Assembly (NCBI GenBank): GCA_012934845.2
Contig: WNNJ02002252.1
Span: forward strand, 1 to 64,000
Direction: 5' to 3'
Length of the DNA stretch: 64,000 bases
From: Pomphorhynchus laevis
Taxonomy: Eukaryota > Acanthocephala > Palaeacanthocephala > Echinorhynchida > Pomphorhynchidae
A program made the position numbers and the translations under genes. The notes beneath the pieces were generated by a model. It saw only the letters and a program-made list of their open reading frames with translations. It was not told where the DNA came from and did not search any database. How positions within the stretch are numbered: the first letter of the stretch is position 1; each line of letters opens with the position of its first letter. Of this stretch, positions 44,701 to 59,561 are shown piece by piece.

Positions 44701-47700
44701 AATTTTTCAAATACAATATCTTACAAAAACTTGAATAAATAAGTGCTACGAAGTGTTTTTTACCAGCTATATACTCATTGATTACGTTTGTAAATATTAC
44801 TGTCAGGGTGGCTCCCGACAGTCAATAGCAGCTAAGATAGTTGCTCTTGCTTGTAAACTAATAATAAAGATATTTTCATTATATATTATAATATATATTG
44901 AAGATATTATATTACGATCACTACTTTAAATCTGTGTGATTCAAGAGCTGATTTCGGCTTTACTGATGTATTTTTATATATCAATTTGATTTATAAAAAC
45001 GAAAAGTTAGCTATACATTGACATATGAAAATGTGTAAAAAGCAAATATACGAATGCAAAAAACTTAAGGAATTATTGAAGCTGGATCAAAAAAAAGTAG
45101 AAAATTTTTATTTGTTATTATTGGTTATGTTAATATTTTACATTTACTGCATTTTGAAATTAAAAAATATTCTTAAATTGATGAATGATAAAAAATTAAA
45201 ATGAATTAAAATTCCGACAAAAATATATATGAATGTTCCTTATGTAAAATATTAATATTGTGCTATTAATATAGCACAATATTAATATTACAAAATAAAT
45301 ATAATAATATAATTACAAAATAAATATAAATAATTAATATTACAAAATATTTTAATTGACATATTTCAATAAAATTACATGTTATCTAATTGATATTGGT
45401 GAATTTGGTCACGCGTTAGTATAAATAATTGGTTACTGGATAAATATTTTTAGATATTTTGAGCTCATTTATCATTTGAGCTCATTTATCATCAAATGTG
45501 TAGACGAATTTAAAGTACACAAGCTGTTGTTTTCTAATGTTAAAGTTGAGACCGTTTACATTGACAAATACGGACAGCATCTAGTTAACATTTGCCTAAA
45601 GTTTAATAAATAATTTGATAATAGTAGTTTGTCTTTATATAATATGCGTAAACTTTTTTTCCTAAATAGGGTATTTAGACGCAGTGTTTGACTTGCAGTT
45701 TCGCAGTCTCCTCTGCATTGCAATAATAATGTCGTTAGATAGCGGTCTAGGTTTGTCCCTCTGCAGCTAACAGTATGTTGTATTATTTACAGATGTTCGT
45801 AATAACGATGAAACGACAGTTATTAGGATTGTTCGTTTCTATTTCATTTGGCATCTACCAAAATGAAATTTAGCCAAAATAGTATGTTTCTCTAAAATAA
45901 TACCATAAACTCTAAAATTTGATTTACAACTGCATAAAAGATAAGACGTTAGTTTGTTACTGGCATTCATTCTTTAATGAATGCTAGTAATGAATTGTAC
46001 TTTAATATTGAAACAATTGTGAGATAATATAACATACAAACGATTTCAGAAGAACGACTTAGAAAATAATGGACTAACGAGTTGAGAAGGCTCTGATGGC
46101 TATAAAGTGCATTGGAGACATCAGCTTAAACACACACTATCAAAACCAATCAACGCTCTAACTACAACGCTAGTTTCTTGGTTACAATAAAAAACTTACA
46201 ATAAAATACACAACAATATAATATAACACAATTATAACTACTTACAACTACGAGCCAGCGAAGCAACGTGAAGCAAGTGATTCAAAACAACCATGCCCGA
46301 ATCCGACCAGTGCTCGACCTGTCAGAGAACATTCAGACTGACAATTGCCGGGACAATTCATCATCATAGGCCAAGGCCTGGTTGTCCGGGTTCTGGACGC
46401 GCACCTATTATACACGACATCTCTGGAAATATGCACTCTCTTCGCGTCCCGTTAAATGGTGATATGCAGCCAAACCCCGTGACGGACTCCAATTTAGCGA
46501 CCTATTACACCCACCTGTGTGTTTAAATGCTTGAGGGTGTCCGCACAGCTCGAAGGATTCTCCGCACCGCTCGACCAGAAATTGCAACCCTCCTGTCTGG
46601 TTGGATTTCAGCGATTATGTCGGACGTTGGAGATGAACGAGCCTGGATAGCCTTCTGTCCTTCATCAAGCAAGTCCTTCGAGTCCCACAGCGCACCAATG
46701 TCAAATCTACTCTTAGTTTATCAAACATTTTTATACAGAACTGTATGTATTTTAACGGTACAACTATACAATGTGTTTCTCCGTCCGAGCACATCACGAT
46801 AAGCAATAGACAGCCCCAATCTACAGCCAATCGGAAGCGTGATTGGTTGAGCAAGCGAGTGTTTGATAAACTGAAGTACGGGGATGTATCTGGAGCAGTG
46901 CGATTGTTAGGCAGTGATGACTCCTTCCTCGTCCTCTGTCAGGAGACATTGGAGCTTCTTCGAGACTAACAACTACCTGTATCGAGACCCCTTAATGAGG
47001 CACAACGCGACATCCACACCTCGGAGGGTTCTATAGAAATTTCTAGCCCATCATATGATGCCCTAATTTACACCCAAGTTGCTGGCGCCCGTCTAATCGC
47101 TCTACGGAAGAAGTCAGGAGGCGTGCGACCCATCGCTATAGGCTGCTCCTTCCGTCGTCTGACTGGTAAAATTGTGGCTCGACACGCATCCAAATTATTA
47201 GCGACTCACTTTAACCCACACCAGTTGGGGTTGGAATTCGCCACGGTGTCGAAGCCAGTCAACGCAGCCCGTCACTTTTCGGATAAACATGTCGTTCCAG
47301 GATCCACCATGATCAAGTTGGACTTCTCTAACGAGTTCAATCGCCTAAACAGGTCGGATATGTTACGTCAGGTTCGTAAATAGATCCTCGTCATTTACAA
47401 TTTTGTCAAAGCATGTTATGCGAAACCGACTGACAATTTTCACGGACTAAACATAATCGACTCGGCTGAGGGTGTTCAGCAAAGAGATCCTTTAAGTCCC
47501 CTCCTCTTAAGGGACTCCTTGTGAGCGGAGTCCCCTCCGCTCACAATATTTGAAATGTCACAACTAGGAAAACCACAATTTTGTGTATGGCACAGGGACA
47601 ACTGTACTATGGGCGGGTCAGTAAACGACATGGAGGAGGATGTTAAAACCATCCAACTACTCGGTTCTGATCTTGGTTTGCGTTTAAATCCAAGCAAATG

Positions 47701-50485
47701 TGAAATCATCGCAAAGGACATGGAGACAAGCAATCGTCTACTTGAGCGGTTGCCAGGATTTACCATTACAGATCACCACTCAGCCACATTACTGGGATGC
47801 CCCATTGGTACAGAGTTTATATCAAACCTTCAGCTCGTTGGATCTAGGATCCGGGATCTTTTGCGGCAAGATGCACTATTCCTTCTAAGGAACTGTTTCA
47901 ATCTCGCAAAATTATCTCACTTAATCCGATGCACTCCGTCTTTTCTCAGTTATTCAGTGTATAAATATGACGGCTCGTTACGCAAGATCCTTCAGGCCGT
48001 ACTTGACTTACCTCTCTCCGACACGGCATGGAAGCAAGCAACCCTACTAATCAAGTGTGGCGGCCTAGGAGTTTGCACTATGATACGATGCTCCCTGTCT
48101 AATATCATCTCATTTCTCGACCGCTGAATTCATGCGTAAAATTCTAGCTTGCCGAGTGATCAACCGATCGAGCCGAATCCACAACTCCTATCTCAGGCAA
48201 TCCGTCGCTAGCGAGAGATTTCTTTGGACGATGTTCATTCGGAAAATGTTTCCCAAAAACGATGGTCCCGACCCCTTATCACAAGCTAATGCAAGAGGTA
48301 TTGTCCGAAATTACTACTCCGCAGGATCGTGCTCGTATTTTAGCATTCGCATCCCCGCATTCGGGTGACTTTCTCTTCGCCCTCCCAATCTCATCAATTA
48401 GAAATCGATCGGATGACCGGAGTCTATCTATCGCGGTTGCGTTGCGACAAGGCATTCGTTTTCACCAACCCTACGCATGCAAATATGGAACAATGACGGC
48501 ATTCCCAGATGTTCATAGGCTTGATTGCCAACGCAGCATATATCGGCATAGTCGACCCGCCGAAGTCAATAACATCATAAGGATGTCCCTGGTGGCAGCC
48601 AACATCCAAAGTCGGCTTGAACCCAGCATAATCTCTCGTGATGATGGAAGGCATCCATATGGTGTCACATTCGTCCCGTGGTCTGCCGGTAATCGGCTGG
48701 TATGGGATTTCACCTGCATACATACCCTGGCGAGGAGTTACCAGGCCTCTGCAACCCATCACGCAGGAGCAGCCGCCGAGCTAGCCGAATTCAGAAAACG
48801 GCAAAAATATTCTGAATTGAACGACCGCATATACTCATTTACGCCAGTCGCCATAGAGACTCACGGATCGATCGGCACCAAGCCACTGGTTTTCTTGGAG
48901 GAGTTGGGCCGACGCTTCAAGCGTGCCACCGGGAACCAGCGTGCCATGTCGTTCATGTTCCAATATGTGAGCCTGGCAGTCCAGAGGGGAAATACCGCGT
49001 GCATCATAGAGAGATGGAAAAGAAAGATGGAATTATGAAATTCCATCAAGTCTGACCCCATCATGAGATAAAACCTCAATGTAATACTTATTTGTTTTAA
49101 GGTGTAATATTTAATTAGTAAAGTAATATACAAAACCTTTTTATAATAATTTTTTAATTTGAAAAATTGAGAATGAATTGATCATAGAAAATATAAGTCA
49201 GAAACTATTAGTTGTTGATGCAAATCAAGCACGGCTTCAAAGAATGTTGAGAAAATAACTATGTACCTGGATCAGAGCGCCGGTATAACAACGCGGTATC
49301 GATATGATGTGGATTTATTTCGACATATTTCGATAAGAAACATCGAAGTATAAAGGTCGACGTGTACAGAGCACTAATACAACCTTCTCTTGAGGACTAC
49401 ATCCCTCAATAATAAAGATCACAAAATGTAAATATTATCATGGTTATTATTTTGTGTCTGCTATATTTTGTAAACGGATAGCTTTGCTCGATGCCTTTGT
49501 CTTATTATTCATTATATAACAGTATATCAGTAATCAAATATGGTCTAAGAGAGCTTTGTTATACTTGCGCTCATATTGCATGGCCCTTGTATACCAGCTC
49601 TCTACAAGTGCTAATATAATAGCGTATGCAAACGAATACTCAACAAAATTCATACAAGTAACTATATTCTAACTTAAAAATTGGCAACTTCACATTTTAA
49701 AATTTATATAAACTTCCTCAAGGATGTCCATTCCACAAGGAATAAATTACTTTAACATGTATCCTTGATTTAAAAGAAGTTATCTTCGAAATTTCATTTA
49801 TTTTACACAAGCCAAGTATTTCGAAGTCTTAAACGTAAAGTTTACATTTTGACTCTTAACCATCATGAATTTTATTTAGCTGTATTTTATGTTCAGGAAT
49901 TTATAGTATATCATCCAGTTTTTTATAAATTTTGCGAGACCACACAAAGTGATTTCGCAGCAGAAACTAGCTACGGTATTATATTACTTAACTTTATTAC
50001 TTCTAACTCTATACACCTCATGGAATGAATAGTTATATCCTATTATTATATTACATATTATTATATTACTAATTATATTTTATATAATGTTATTACAATA
50101 ATATAATATTGTATTATTGTAATTATATTACAATAATATAATAATATTATATTAAAATCAAATTCTAACCCTTTGAAGGAAAATACATTTTTGCAAAATT
50201 TTTAGATCGATAAACGCAAAGCGTTAAATTTTATAAGTTTTAATGTTTAATGCTTTAGATACCAATAACAATAAAGGAGAGAAGAGATGGAGACATTGCA
50301 TCATGTTATTGTGATCCCAGCAAAGCTGAAAAGTGTTTAAATTGGAAGGCCACTAGAACACTGGATGATATGTGTAAGTTAAGATACTGTTTCACTAATT
50401 TATGTATTCTAATTTTAATTATATTTTAGGTAAAGATTTGTGGAATTGGCAGTTATTAAATCCTCAGGGTTACGCTACAGCTTAA
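38706..50485 (+). CDS. GALE: UDP-glucose 4-epimerase, complete, seven exons
   Basis: Interconverts UDP-galactose and UDP-glucose (Leloir pathway) in the cytosol, with bound NAD. Exons: 38706-38841, 39605-39834, 43286-43691, 43739-43824, 43871-43948, 50259-50373, 50430-50485; all introns GT..AG and phases join without a break. Total 1107 nt = 368 residues plus stop (human protein 348). Exon 1: [19 protein letters not shown] (NAD motif). Exon 2: [14 protein letters not shown]. Exon 3: [11 protein letters not shown], catalytic NTYGQTK (Tyr-x3-Lys), [26 protein letters not shown] and [13 protein letters not shown]. Exon 4: [20 protein letters not shown]. Exon 5: [15 protein letters not shown]. 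Exon 6: [17 protein letters not shown]. Exon 7: [13 protein letters not shown]. Between YGQTK and ILRYF there is a small insertion relative to human. Introns 2 and 5 are large and full of repeats; 42060-43285 and 49040-50258 show nothing else. Confidence 0.96.
39885..42059. repeat. 202-bp satellite array flanked by direct repeats, in GALE intron 2
   Basis: The landmark AATTTATCAGTGAATTTAA recurs at about 40175, 40376, 40578, 40781, 40981, 41183, 41389, 41591 and 41797, giving nine units of about 202 bp. Units largely alternate between two types (GATAAGATTT versus GATAATATTT; ATTTATCAAATT versus ATTGATTAAATT in the left half), so the array has a dimeric higher-order repeat. A direct repeat of about 90-95 bp lies outside on each side (39885-39979 and 41970-42059), sharing ATTGAAAGTCAAAT, CTGCTATCATC and ATGTACAACA. 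The whole 2.2-kb block may therefore be one unit with terminal direct repeats. Confidence 0.9.
45270..45560 (+). pseudogene. Decayed duplicate of GALE exon 3 start and its upstream intron
   Basis: ATCAAATGTGTAGACGAATT at 45493 matches the exon 3 border (atcaagTGCATGGACGAATT); it then reads [15 protein letters not shown] against [14 protein letters not shown], after which similarity fades to ETVY (real exon: ATVY). The intron sequence just upstream is also similar (TTAATATTACAAAATATTTT; TAAAATTACAT). A partial copy of intron 2/exon 3 was thus placed about 2.2 kb downstream, in intron 5, and has decayed. It cannot serve as an alternative exon: no YGQTK region follows. Confidence 0.8.
45655..45865. 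repeat. Short dispersed repeat, copy in GALE intron 5
   Basis: Second copy of the sequence at 1890-2115, sharing TGCATTGCAATAA, AATGTCGTTAG and ATTGTTCGTTTxTA blocks in the same order. It lies immediately downstream of the decayed GALE exon copy. Confidence 0.45.
46247..49037 (+). mobile_element. RLE-type LINE C2 nested in GALE intron 5
   Basis: GC-rich insert within AT-rich intron. An N-terminal Cys/His finger ([14 protein letters not shown] then HHH/C, about 46311) is followed by SIMSDVG remnants, RT fingers ([18 protein letters not shown], 47110), motif A ([17 protein letters not shown], 47310), a degraded motif B ([14 protein letters not shown], normally GVQQGDP), and [14 protein letters not shown] (47670). 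The catalytic motif C is lost (WHRDN in place of YxDD). A C-terminal open frame of 258 codons (48262-49038) holds [17 protein letters not shown], an H..C block, then [32 protein letters not shown] and [10 protein letters not shown]. That order (PxGxT...WDxTCxxTLAxS) is a PD-(D/E)xK-like nuclease tail. The finger-RT-RLE order is that of R2/NeSL-type elements. It is dead, with several frame breaks. Confidence 0.8.
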
Positions 50486-52490
50486 TAACTTCGTCACCAA
50501 AGTCGTTTAATCATTTGATTCAAATCATTTATTGTTAATCGTCGCTATCGAAAGAGACTAAAAATACGAATTTATGACATCCAAAGTTATTTTTAGTAGT
50601 TTGAATTTTAAATCTTAATTCAAATTTAATTTAATCTTAATTAAACTTAGTTAATTACTTGAATTTCAGTGTCAAATTAATAATTTATCTGGATAACAAT
50701 TAAAAAAGCATCGATATCATCTACAAGTAACTGTTATATTAATTTGAATATGTGGATATACATTAAGAGTATACGCAATCGGGTGTTAATTTATAGATTA
50801 ATAAGTTGCTATTTACAAATTGTTAATACGAACAAACTTATTAGTTGAATCAATGTATAAAGTTTTCTGTGTATCTTCACAGAATATCAAAATGTCCAAT
50901 TAAGTAGTTCGCAAAAGCAGCTTTTAAAAGCTGCATTTGAAAGGTTTCATGATACGTAGAACAAGTGACTGAATGAAATGTTGTATGGCCAATGACGAAA
51001 ACAATAGTTAGATTCGTGAAATATGCACGCAATATAACTGTACAAAACGATTTCACACGCGCAATAAGTTATGCGTGTAATATAACCTTATAACCTTATG
51101 TCGCTACTTTACATCGAGAATTGTATACAGTATGTGTAGTATAAATCTAATATTTTGTTAAGATACCATTTAGATCTAAATATTTAGATTATTTTTAAGA
51201 TTAATTAATAATATTATTTAATAATATTCCTAATAATAATGTTATCTTATAATTATTAATATTTAATTAAATATTTAATATTTAATTAAATATTTAAATA
51301 TATTAAAATATTTAATATTTAATTAAATATTTAAATATATTAAAATATTTAAAATACTATAATATTAAATATATTAATAATATATTAATATATCAAGAAT
51401 ATATAAAATTGTAAACAGATTTCATAGAAAATTGTACAAAATAGAATTACACGATATAGGAGTATTTTAGAGTAATTCAGTGTGGTTTTATATTAATTTT
51501 TTAAAATAGTATATTAAAATGCAGGTGTTAAATAAATTTACAGAATCAAATAAGTCATTACAGAATTTAAGAAGTAATTTTGTAAATTAATTCATTAAAA
51601 AATTAAAGAAGTCATGACTTGTCTAATTTGTAGAATTAAATAAATCACAATTCATAGTGTATTATTATATCTTCCATGATCTTCTAATACTCTGCGATAA
51701 GATGATAATTTACTTTATAAATGCAATTTATAATAATTACATATTTTTTGGAATTTTGCAGCTGGATCAATAAAGACTAATTTATTTTTATATTTCTCTG
51801 GCTGTTGCTAGCCTCATCAGAAAAAAGTAACGTGTCAAGAATTGAAAATAGCAGGGCATGATATATGGGTAATATGTCCAGAATGTTGGACATCATCAAT
51901 ATTTCATTGTAGAATATAATAAAAACTTTGAATTGAAAAATTAAATCTCATTCTTTATTTTTTTAATATCATTGATTTGCATACGCAAGTCTCATGCTAT
52001 AAAAACAAACATTGATCTATTTTTAAAAATTGATCAATTTTATAAAATAAGAATATCTTACTTTGCAAAAATCTGAATTATCGAAAATGTAAAGATTATG
52101 GTATTTTCAAAAAGCTTTTGTAGACAAAGTAGTGTCCATAGTAGCAAAAAATAATTATGAATTTTATAATTATTTAACTTGTAGTACCAATTTACTAATT
52201 AAGTAATTTTCTAATTTACTAATTTAGATAATTACTCTTAACATATTTTTAGACGTTCAATTAAATGCGATAAAATACCTAATTTGAATTTTAAATTATA
52301 GAATTTGTGACGAAGAGAGACATCACGCATGTATTTGTCTACAAAGTGTTTGTGCATCATTATGACATCATTAAGCTATTAATAAACCACTATCTTAAAT
52401 AAGTATTGCTGGGAATAAAAGCTCGATTACAATAATTCTTTAAAACGAATGCTTTACACTAAACAGCTTCTAATTCATGTATAATGATTA
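50486..52490. other. Intergenic region between convergent GALE and FDX2
   Basis: AT-rich 3'-to-3' spacer. It contains AT palindromes at 51200-51420 and one copy of the CTGATGA motif (51746-51826). A putative FDX2 poly(A) signal (AATAAA, minus strand) lies near 52500-52508, about 75 bases past the FDX2 stop. No gene was seen. Confidence 0.5.
51746..51826 (-). repeat. Dispersed motif with hammerhead-ribozyme-like core, copy 2
   Basis: On the minus strand: CTGATGA (51814-51820), a possible stem GGCT..AGCC, then AGAGAAATATAAAAATAAATT and a downstream TTGATCCAGCTGCAAAATTC. A canonical hammerhead would have GAAA directly after the stem; here three extra bases intervene. See copy 1 at 305-376. Confidence 0.38.
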
Positions 52491-52579
52491 TTTAATTTTT
52501 ATTTATTTAAGTTTTGTGCAATCCTATATAATTCTGAATAATACAACGGTAAGCATTTACAAACAAAAAAGTGTATTGT

Positions 52580-54901
<2,322 letters not shown>

Positions 54902-55259
54902 TTCTACATATAAAAAACAGCTCTTTTGATTGGCATCTTTGCTGAAAAATTCCACAATAAAATATCTACATAAAATGCTTTCTTATTAACAATCAAAGTA
55001 CGTAATCTCATCTCGTTTAACAATATATTTTAACAAATTACGAAAATATTATTCCGATATTATAATATATTAATATAATATAATATTATAATATAATATT
55101 ATTATCATTTATAATATTATTATAATATAATAATATTATTAATAATATATTATTATATAATATTATATCAACAAAAATTAATAAATTAGAAGAAGCAAGT
55201 AAGAGGAAAGAAAACTGAATAAAAGTTATGCGAATGTACTTCAGCACAGTCAGTACGTA

Positions 55260-58007
55260 ATGATGTAAAGGCTGTAATTGTGAAAACCATAATAGCAAAT
55301 AGATCTATTCCGGATAAATCGCTAAACAAGTATACATTAACAAAGGCTTTATGGATAGAAGAACAACTTGAAGATAATGTTGTAATAGCAGGAACAAAGA
55401 AGACTGATAATGATAAAGCGTTAGTTGACTTGCTATTGTCAAAAATTGGGATATCAACATCATCATCAATTCAAGAGATATTAAGGATTGGAAGAGAAAA
55501 AGATTACGGTAGTCACTTGTTGAAAGTAAAAGTGGGAAAATATTTAGTCGGAGAGATATTAAAGCAGAAGAAACTATGGGATATAGAATCATTTTAAAGG
55601 GTATATATAACTCCGGATTTTTCATCGTCTGAAAGTGCTAGAAGGTATCAGCTACGTACAGAACGAGAGAAATTACAAATAGAGTTTCCAGACTGTGAAG
55701 TTTGTATTCGTAACGGCGCTGTGATAAAGAAAGTAAAACAATTAAGCAACGAACCTGGAAATAGTACCACATCTTCGATAGAAGTAGTAGAACGTGAGAC
55801 TTCTTGTGGGAATGATATTGAGTTAGAATGACCAGGGATGAACACAGAAATTACAGGTTCAGAATCGGGGAAACATAAGGTAAACACGACGACACGTAAT
55901 GAGGTTGAGTATAATATATGATGTAGACAAGGGAATACATTCTACTCGATATTGCTATGAAATGTTGAAGAGTTGTCTCGCGTTTTCAAGAGGCGAGGAT
56001 GTTAGAATGTTGGAAAGATTACGACATTATAAAACTAAATGAAACATTTGCAAGGTGTAAAGTTCCTCTTAAAGGTTATCACACTGAAGAAATTCCAGCA
56101 ACACTACAGTCTCGAGGATGCCCAGTAGGATGACTTCAAGCAAGCATAAAATTAAGTATAGTCATCGAACTTTTGGATTTATGTGTAATTGGATGTTATG
56201 ATAGTCCTACAATCTCAGTTGCAAATATAGTTGAGGAAATAAGTTTTCTCCTGAGCTATGTACCCAACGAAAAACCAGCAGTGTTAGCTGGTGATTTTAA
56301 TGCTAGAATGGATTCGCAAATGTCTGTTAAATCACTTATGTTACTGGAAAGTTTGTCGCAGTTAGGATTTCATATATATTCAGAGGGTGAAGTGGTGACT
56401 TATTGCAGTTTTAACGGAAGTAGCACGATTGATATCGTTTTTGCTAGAAATACTATGGTCCAAGTATGAGTTACTTGGACCATAGAAATACTAGGTACGT
56501 TAACTTGGGGTAACATTCGTAAACACATACCGGTAAATATAATAGTAAATTGTAAACGGCCAATCCCGTTGCTTTTGGACAACGAAATTACGAGTAGGAC
56601 TATCGATGCAGAAAAAATAACACAACTACACCTATTTGAACTTTGTCAATTGGTAAAAAATGGACATTTAAATGAGAGCTACAATCACTTTTGTAGAATA
56701 TTACGCATGGCTTTCCCAACCAGCATGGGAGAGCAATATATTCACAACAATGGAAAAATATTCGATAGATATGAGATAAAGAAGCTGAGAAGGCGAGTGC
56801 TTATGGTAAAACATCAGCTAAAGAACCAACCAATAAAAAGGAAACTTTACTTGACTTTGAGAAACCAGTATGTGAGTAAAGTACAAAGAGCGATCAATAA
56901 GAGTAGATATCAGAAGGAACAACGATGCCTACGTGATGCAGAAACAACCATGGAAACTTTTACTGCGAAGGAATGGAAGTATCACAAGCAACATTAATAT
57001 GGACGTTTGGTATTCACATTTTAGTAAAATGCTAGATGATCACAAGGATACTGTGGTCGAGAACTACATAAGTATAGATTATGTTATCAGTGTATCTTAT
57101 AATCGAGTAGACGAATTAAACATTGATTTTACCATGCTGGAGATATTCGGGGAGATTAGTCGAAGTCCTAATCATAAGGCTGCGGGTGACGACCTGGTTT
57201 GCAATGAGCAGCTGAAGGTGATGAATGCAAAAGTTAGTTATTACTTTACAGAAATGTTTAACGCAATATTAGAAAGTGGGATAATATTGGAAGTTTGGAG
57301 AAGTGCTCAAGTAAAAGTACTATATAAAGGAAAAGGTGATCAGCTTGATCCAGATTCCTATCGGGGTATTTCCTTTCTGAGTCACTCGTATAAGTTGTTC
57401 ACAAGACTATTATCAGTTCGGTTAAACTCATATTTCGAGAGACATAGATCACTTCCAAACGAACAATTCGGTTTTTGCAGGGGAAGATCAACACAAAGTG
57501 ATATCAGAGAAATACGCGACATGGTAAGAAATAGTTCACGAGGTCGGTGTGAACCTACAATATCAGTGTTTGGATTTCTCGAAGGCGTACGATGGAAATG
57601 ACCGTGGATTTTTGTTGAAAAAGTTGCAATTTCTGCACAAAGTAGAGGGAAGAGTTTTGAAAGTATTGAATAACATTTTACTACCTAACCTGATAAGAAT
57701 CAAAGACGGGAATCAATTGTCGATGCCGATAAGACAAACCAGAGGTATGTTACATGGAGACTCACTTAGTCCAACGCTGTTCAACTCCTTCGTGGCAGAT
57801 TTACCTTTGTATATTTCGAATGGAAATGCAGCAATACACATAGTCATGTACACTGATGATTTAGTAATATTGTCAAACAATATAAATGATGTGCATACAG
57901 CTTTAACAAATCTTCATCGATACCGCATTGAGAACAAGTTAAGTGTTAACGTTGACAAAACAAAAATGGTAAAATTTCGATCTGATTTGCTGAAGAATAT
58001 AAGCTGA
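55260..58007 (+). mobile_element. APE-type LINE (RTE/I-like), 3'-truncated and broken
   Basis: ORF1 (55280-55830): IQEILRIGREKDYGSHLLKV and REKLQIEFPDCEVCIRNG resemble RRM/CTD-type ORF1 proteins, with one stop at 55597. ORF2: endonuclease block at 56161-56469 (AVLAGDFNARMD), a linker at 56569-56997, then RT: FGEISRSPNHKAAGDDLVCN, LYKGKGDQLDPDSYRGISFL, NEQFGFCRGRSTQSDI, CLDFSKAYDGNDRGF (motif A), TRGMLHGDSLSPTLFN (motif B; family usually GVLQGDSLSP) and VMYTDDLVIL (motif C, YTDD instead of YADD), ending SVNVDKTKMVKFR at 58007. Frame shifts lie near 56.1, 56.5, 57.0 and 57.58 kb. The C-terminus is lost where a Penelope-like relic begins. Confidence 0.82.
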
Positions 58008-58067
58008 ATTTTGAAGCATTCTCGCACAAGATTTAATTACCTTGATCGTTCGCAACTTATACCGTAT

Positions 58068-58360
58068 ATAATAAAAATTTGTTTATAACTGTGTAAAAAG
58101 TAAATCTAAGCTAAATAAAGATATAAAATATGTTTCGATATATTGATGAAAGTATATCTAAATAAAGAAAGTATATATCTAAATATAAACATTAAATTAA
58201 CATCAATTAAAACTACTTTTAATTTATATCGTAAAGATGACGTATTTAACAAATTTAAGATTTTATTTTTCTGTAAAAATAAAATAACACAGAAAGTCGT
58301 AATATATAAATTCTTGAATTCACGTCTTTCTTTGAAAAGAACACTGTGTTGAAAGGTTGC
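58068..58360 (+). mobile_element. Decayed Penelope-like RT relic
   Basis: Matches 37456-37755 in order: TTTATAACTGTGTAAAAA, AAATCTAAGCTAAATAAAG, ATGTTTCGATATATTGATGA (RYIDD region), AACATTAAATTAACATCAAT. The copy carries internal losses. It gives a second insertion of the same family as the 37.3-kb fragment. Confidence 0.7.
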
Positions 58361-58609
58361 AATAAAGAAAATTTTGTTCATGTCATGCCTATAAAACCAT
58401 AATTAGCTAAAATAAATATATAAATAATACAAAATATTATAAAAAAATTTAACTCTTTAGTTGAATATTTTTATGGATATTAAATAATATAGTCTGTGTT
58501 AGAATAAGAAATGACTATAGATAATTAAATAACATCACAACAAATACATCAATAACATGTATTTGGGCCGGCTGTTATGCTAAATAGAGGAATAAAGGTC
58601 AAAATTTGA

Positions 58610-58720
58610 TAGCAGTGGTTTCATCTGATGACCTTCAATATTTATTTTAATTCATGGTGTATTATCTATTAATAGGTTCATTACATATTAGGTTATAAAG
58701 TTTCATTTTAAAAATATGAT
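58610..58720 (+). repeat. Dispersed AT-rich repeat near Penelope-like relic
   Basis: TAGCAGTGGTTTCATCTGAT GACC followed by CAATATTTATTTTAATTCAT and GGTGTATTATCTATTAATAG, matching the opening of the repeats at 6915 and 54175. Its position about 250 bp past the Penelope-like relic makes a 3' terminus of that element a possible source. Confidence 0.45.
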
Positions 58721-59561
58721 ATTTATTATTTTAAATAATACATACGAAAAAATATATTAAATATTTATATTTGAAAATATATTTTAAATTAAAAAATATA
58801 TACTTTAAATGTTTGTGCAAAATATGTAGACTCTATTAAGTTATATCATTTAAAAAAATATTTTTTACACTCATAAAAAATACTTAAGGGGTAAAGGAAT
58901 TTGGAAAAAGAATGGATATAAACTGTTGTTACTTCTAACGTACAATAATTTTTTAAAAAATTGGTTACGAACATACAAAGGGTTCCCGCAAATGAGCTCG
59001 TCAAACACATCAAAACATTTTTTGTCAACAAGATTACGAAGTCACCGATACAAGTGCAATAATTATAATTATACTAACGTACAATATTTTTTTATATAAA
59101 AAAATACAATAAAAAATAAAAATGAGAGAATTAAATGTATAGATGAAAACATTCATCTTGTAAAATAGAGTAGAAAAGTCATTCAGCTATGTTTGTATTA
59201 AGGTTTACTAACTAATTATAAACGTGAGCCAAACAAATTTTACACAATATTAAGATTTACTAAACAAAATCCAAAGATTTATCAACAGCGAGAACGAAAT
59301 TGATAAAATACATTAAAAACAAAATTGCATTTCTAGAATCGGGAGCGGTAAATTATATAGTTTTTTTAAAGGCACATATTTAGTTTAGTTTACTTGAATT
59401 TTTAAATATCAAAACATGTAGAACGCACTACATTAGCATTTTGTAAAAATCGACAGCGCGATTTAAAAAGCAAATATATATATTGTGCTTGTGATCTTAG
59501 TGTACCAACTCATTCGTGCACGAGAACAATTAAAATTATCACGCAAAGTTAAGAGGTATAC
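58721..59561. other. AT-rich spacer before the inverted repeat
   Basis: No coding signal or RNA gene recognised. The only similarity noticed is TCTCGCAAATGAG/CCCGCAAATGAG shared between about 7940 and 58985, too short to name. Confidence 0.4.
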
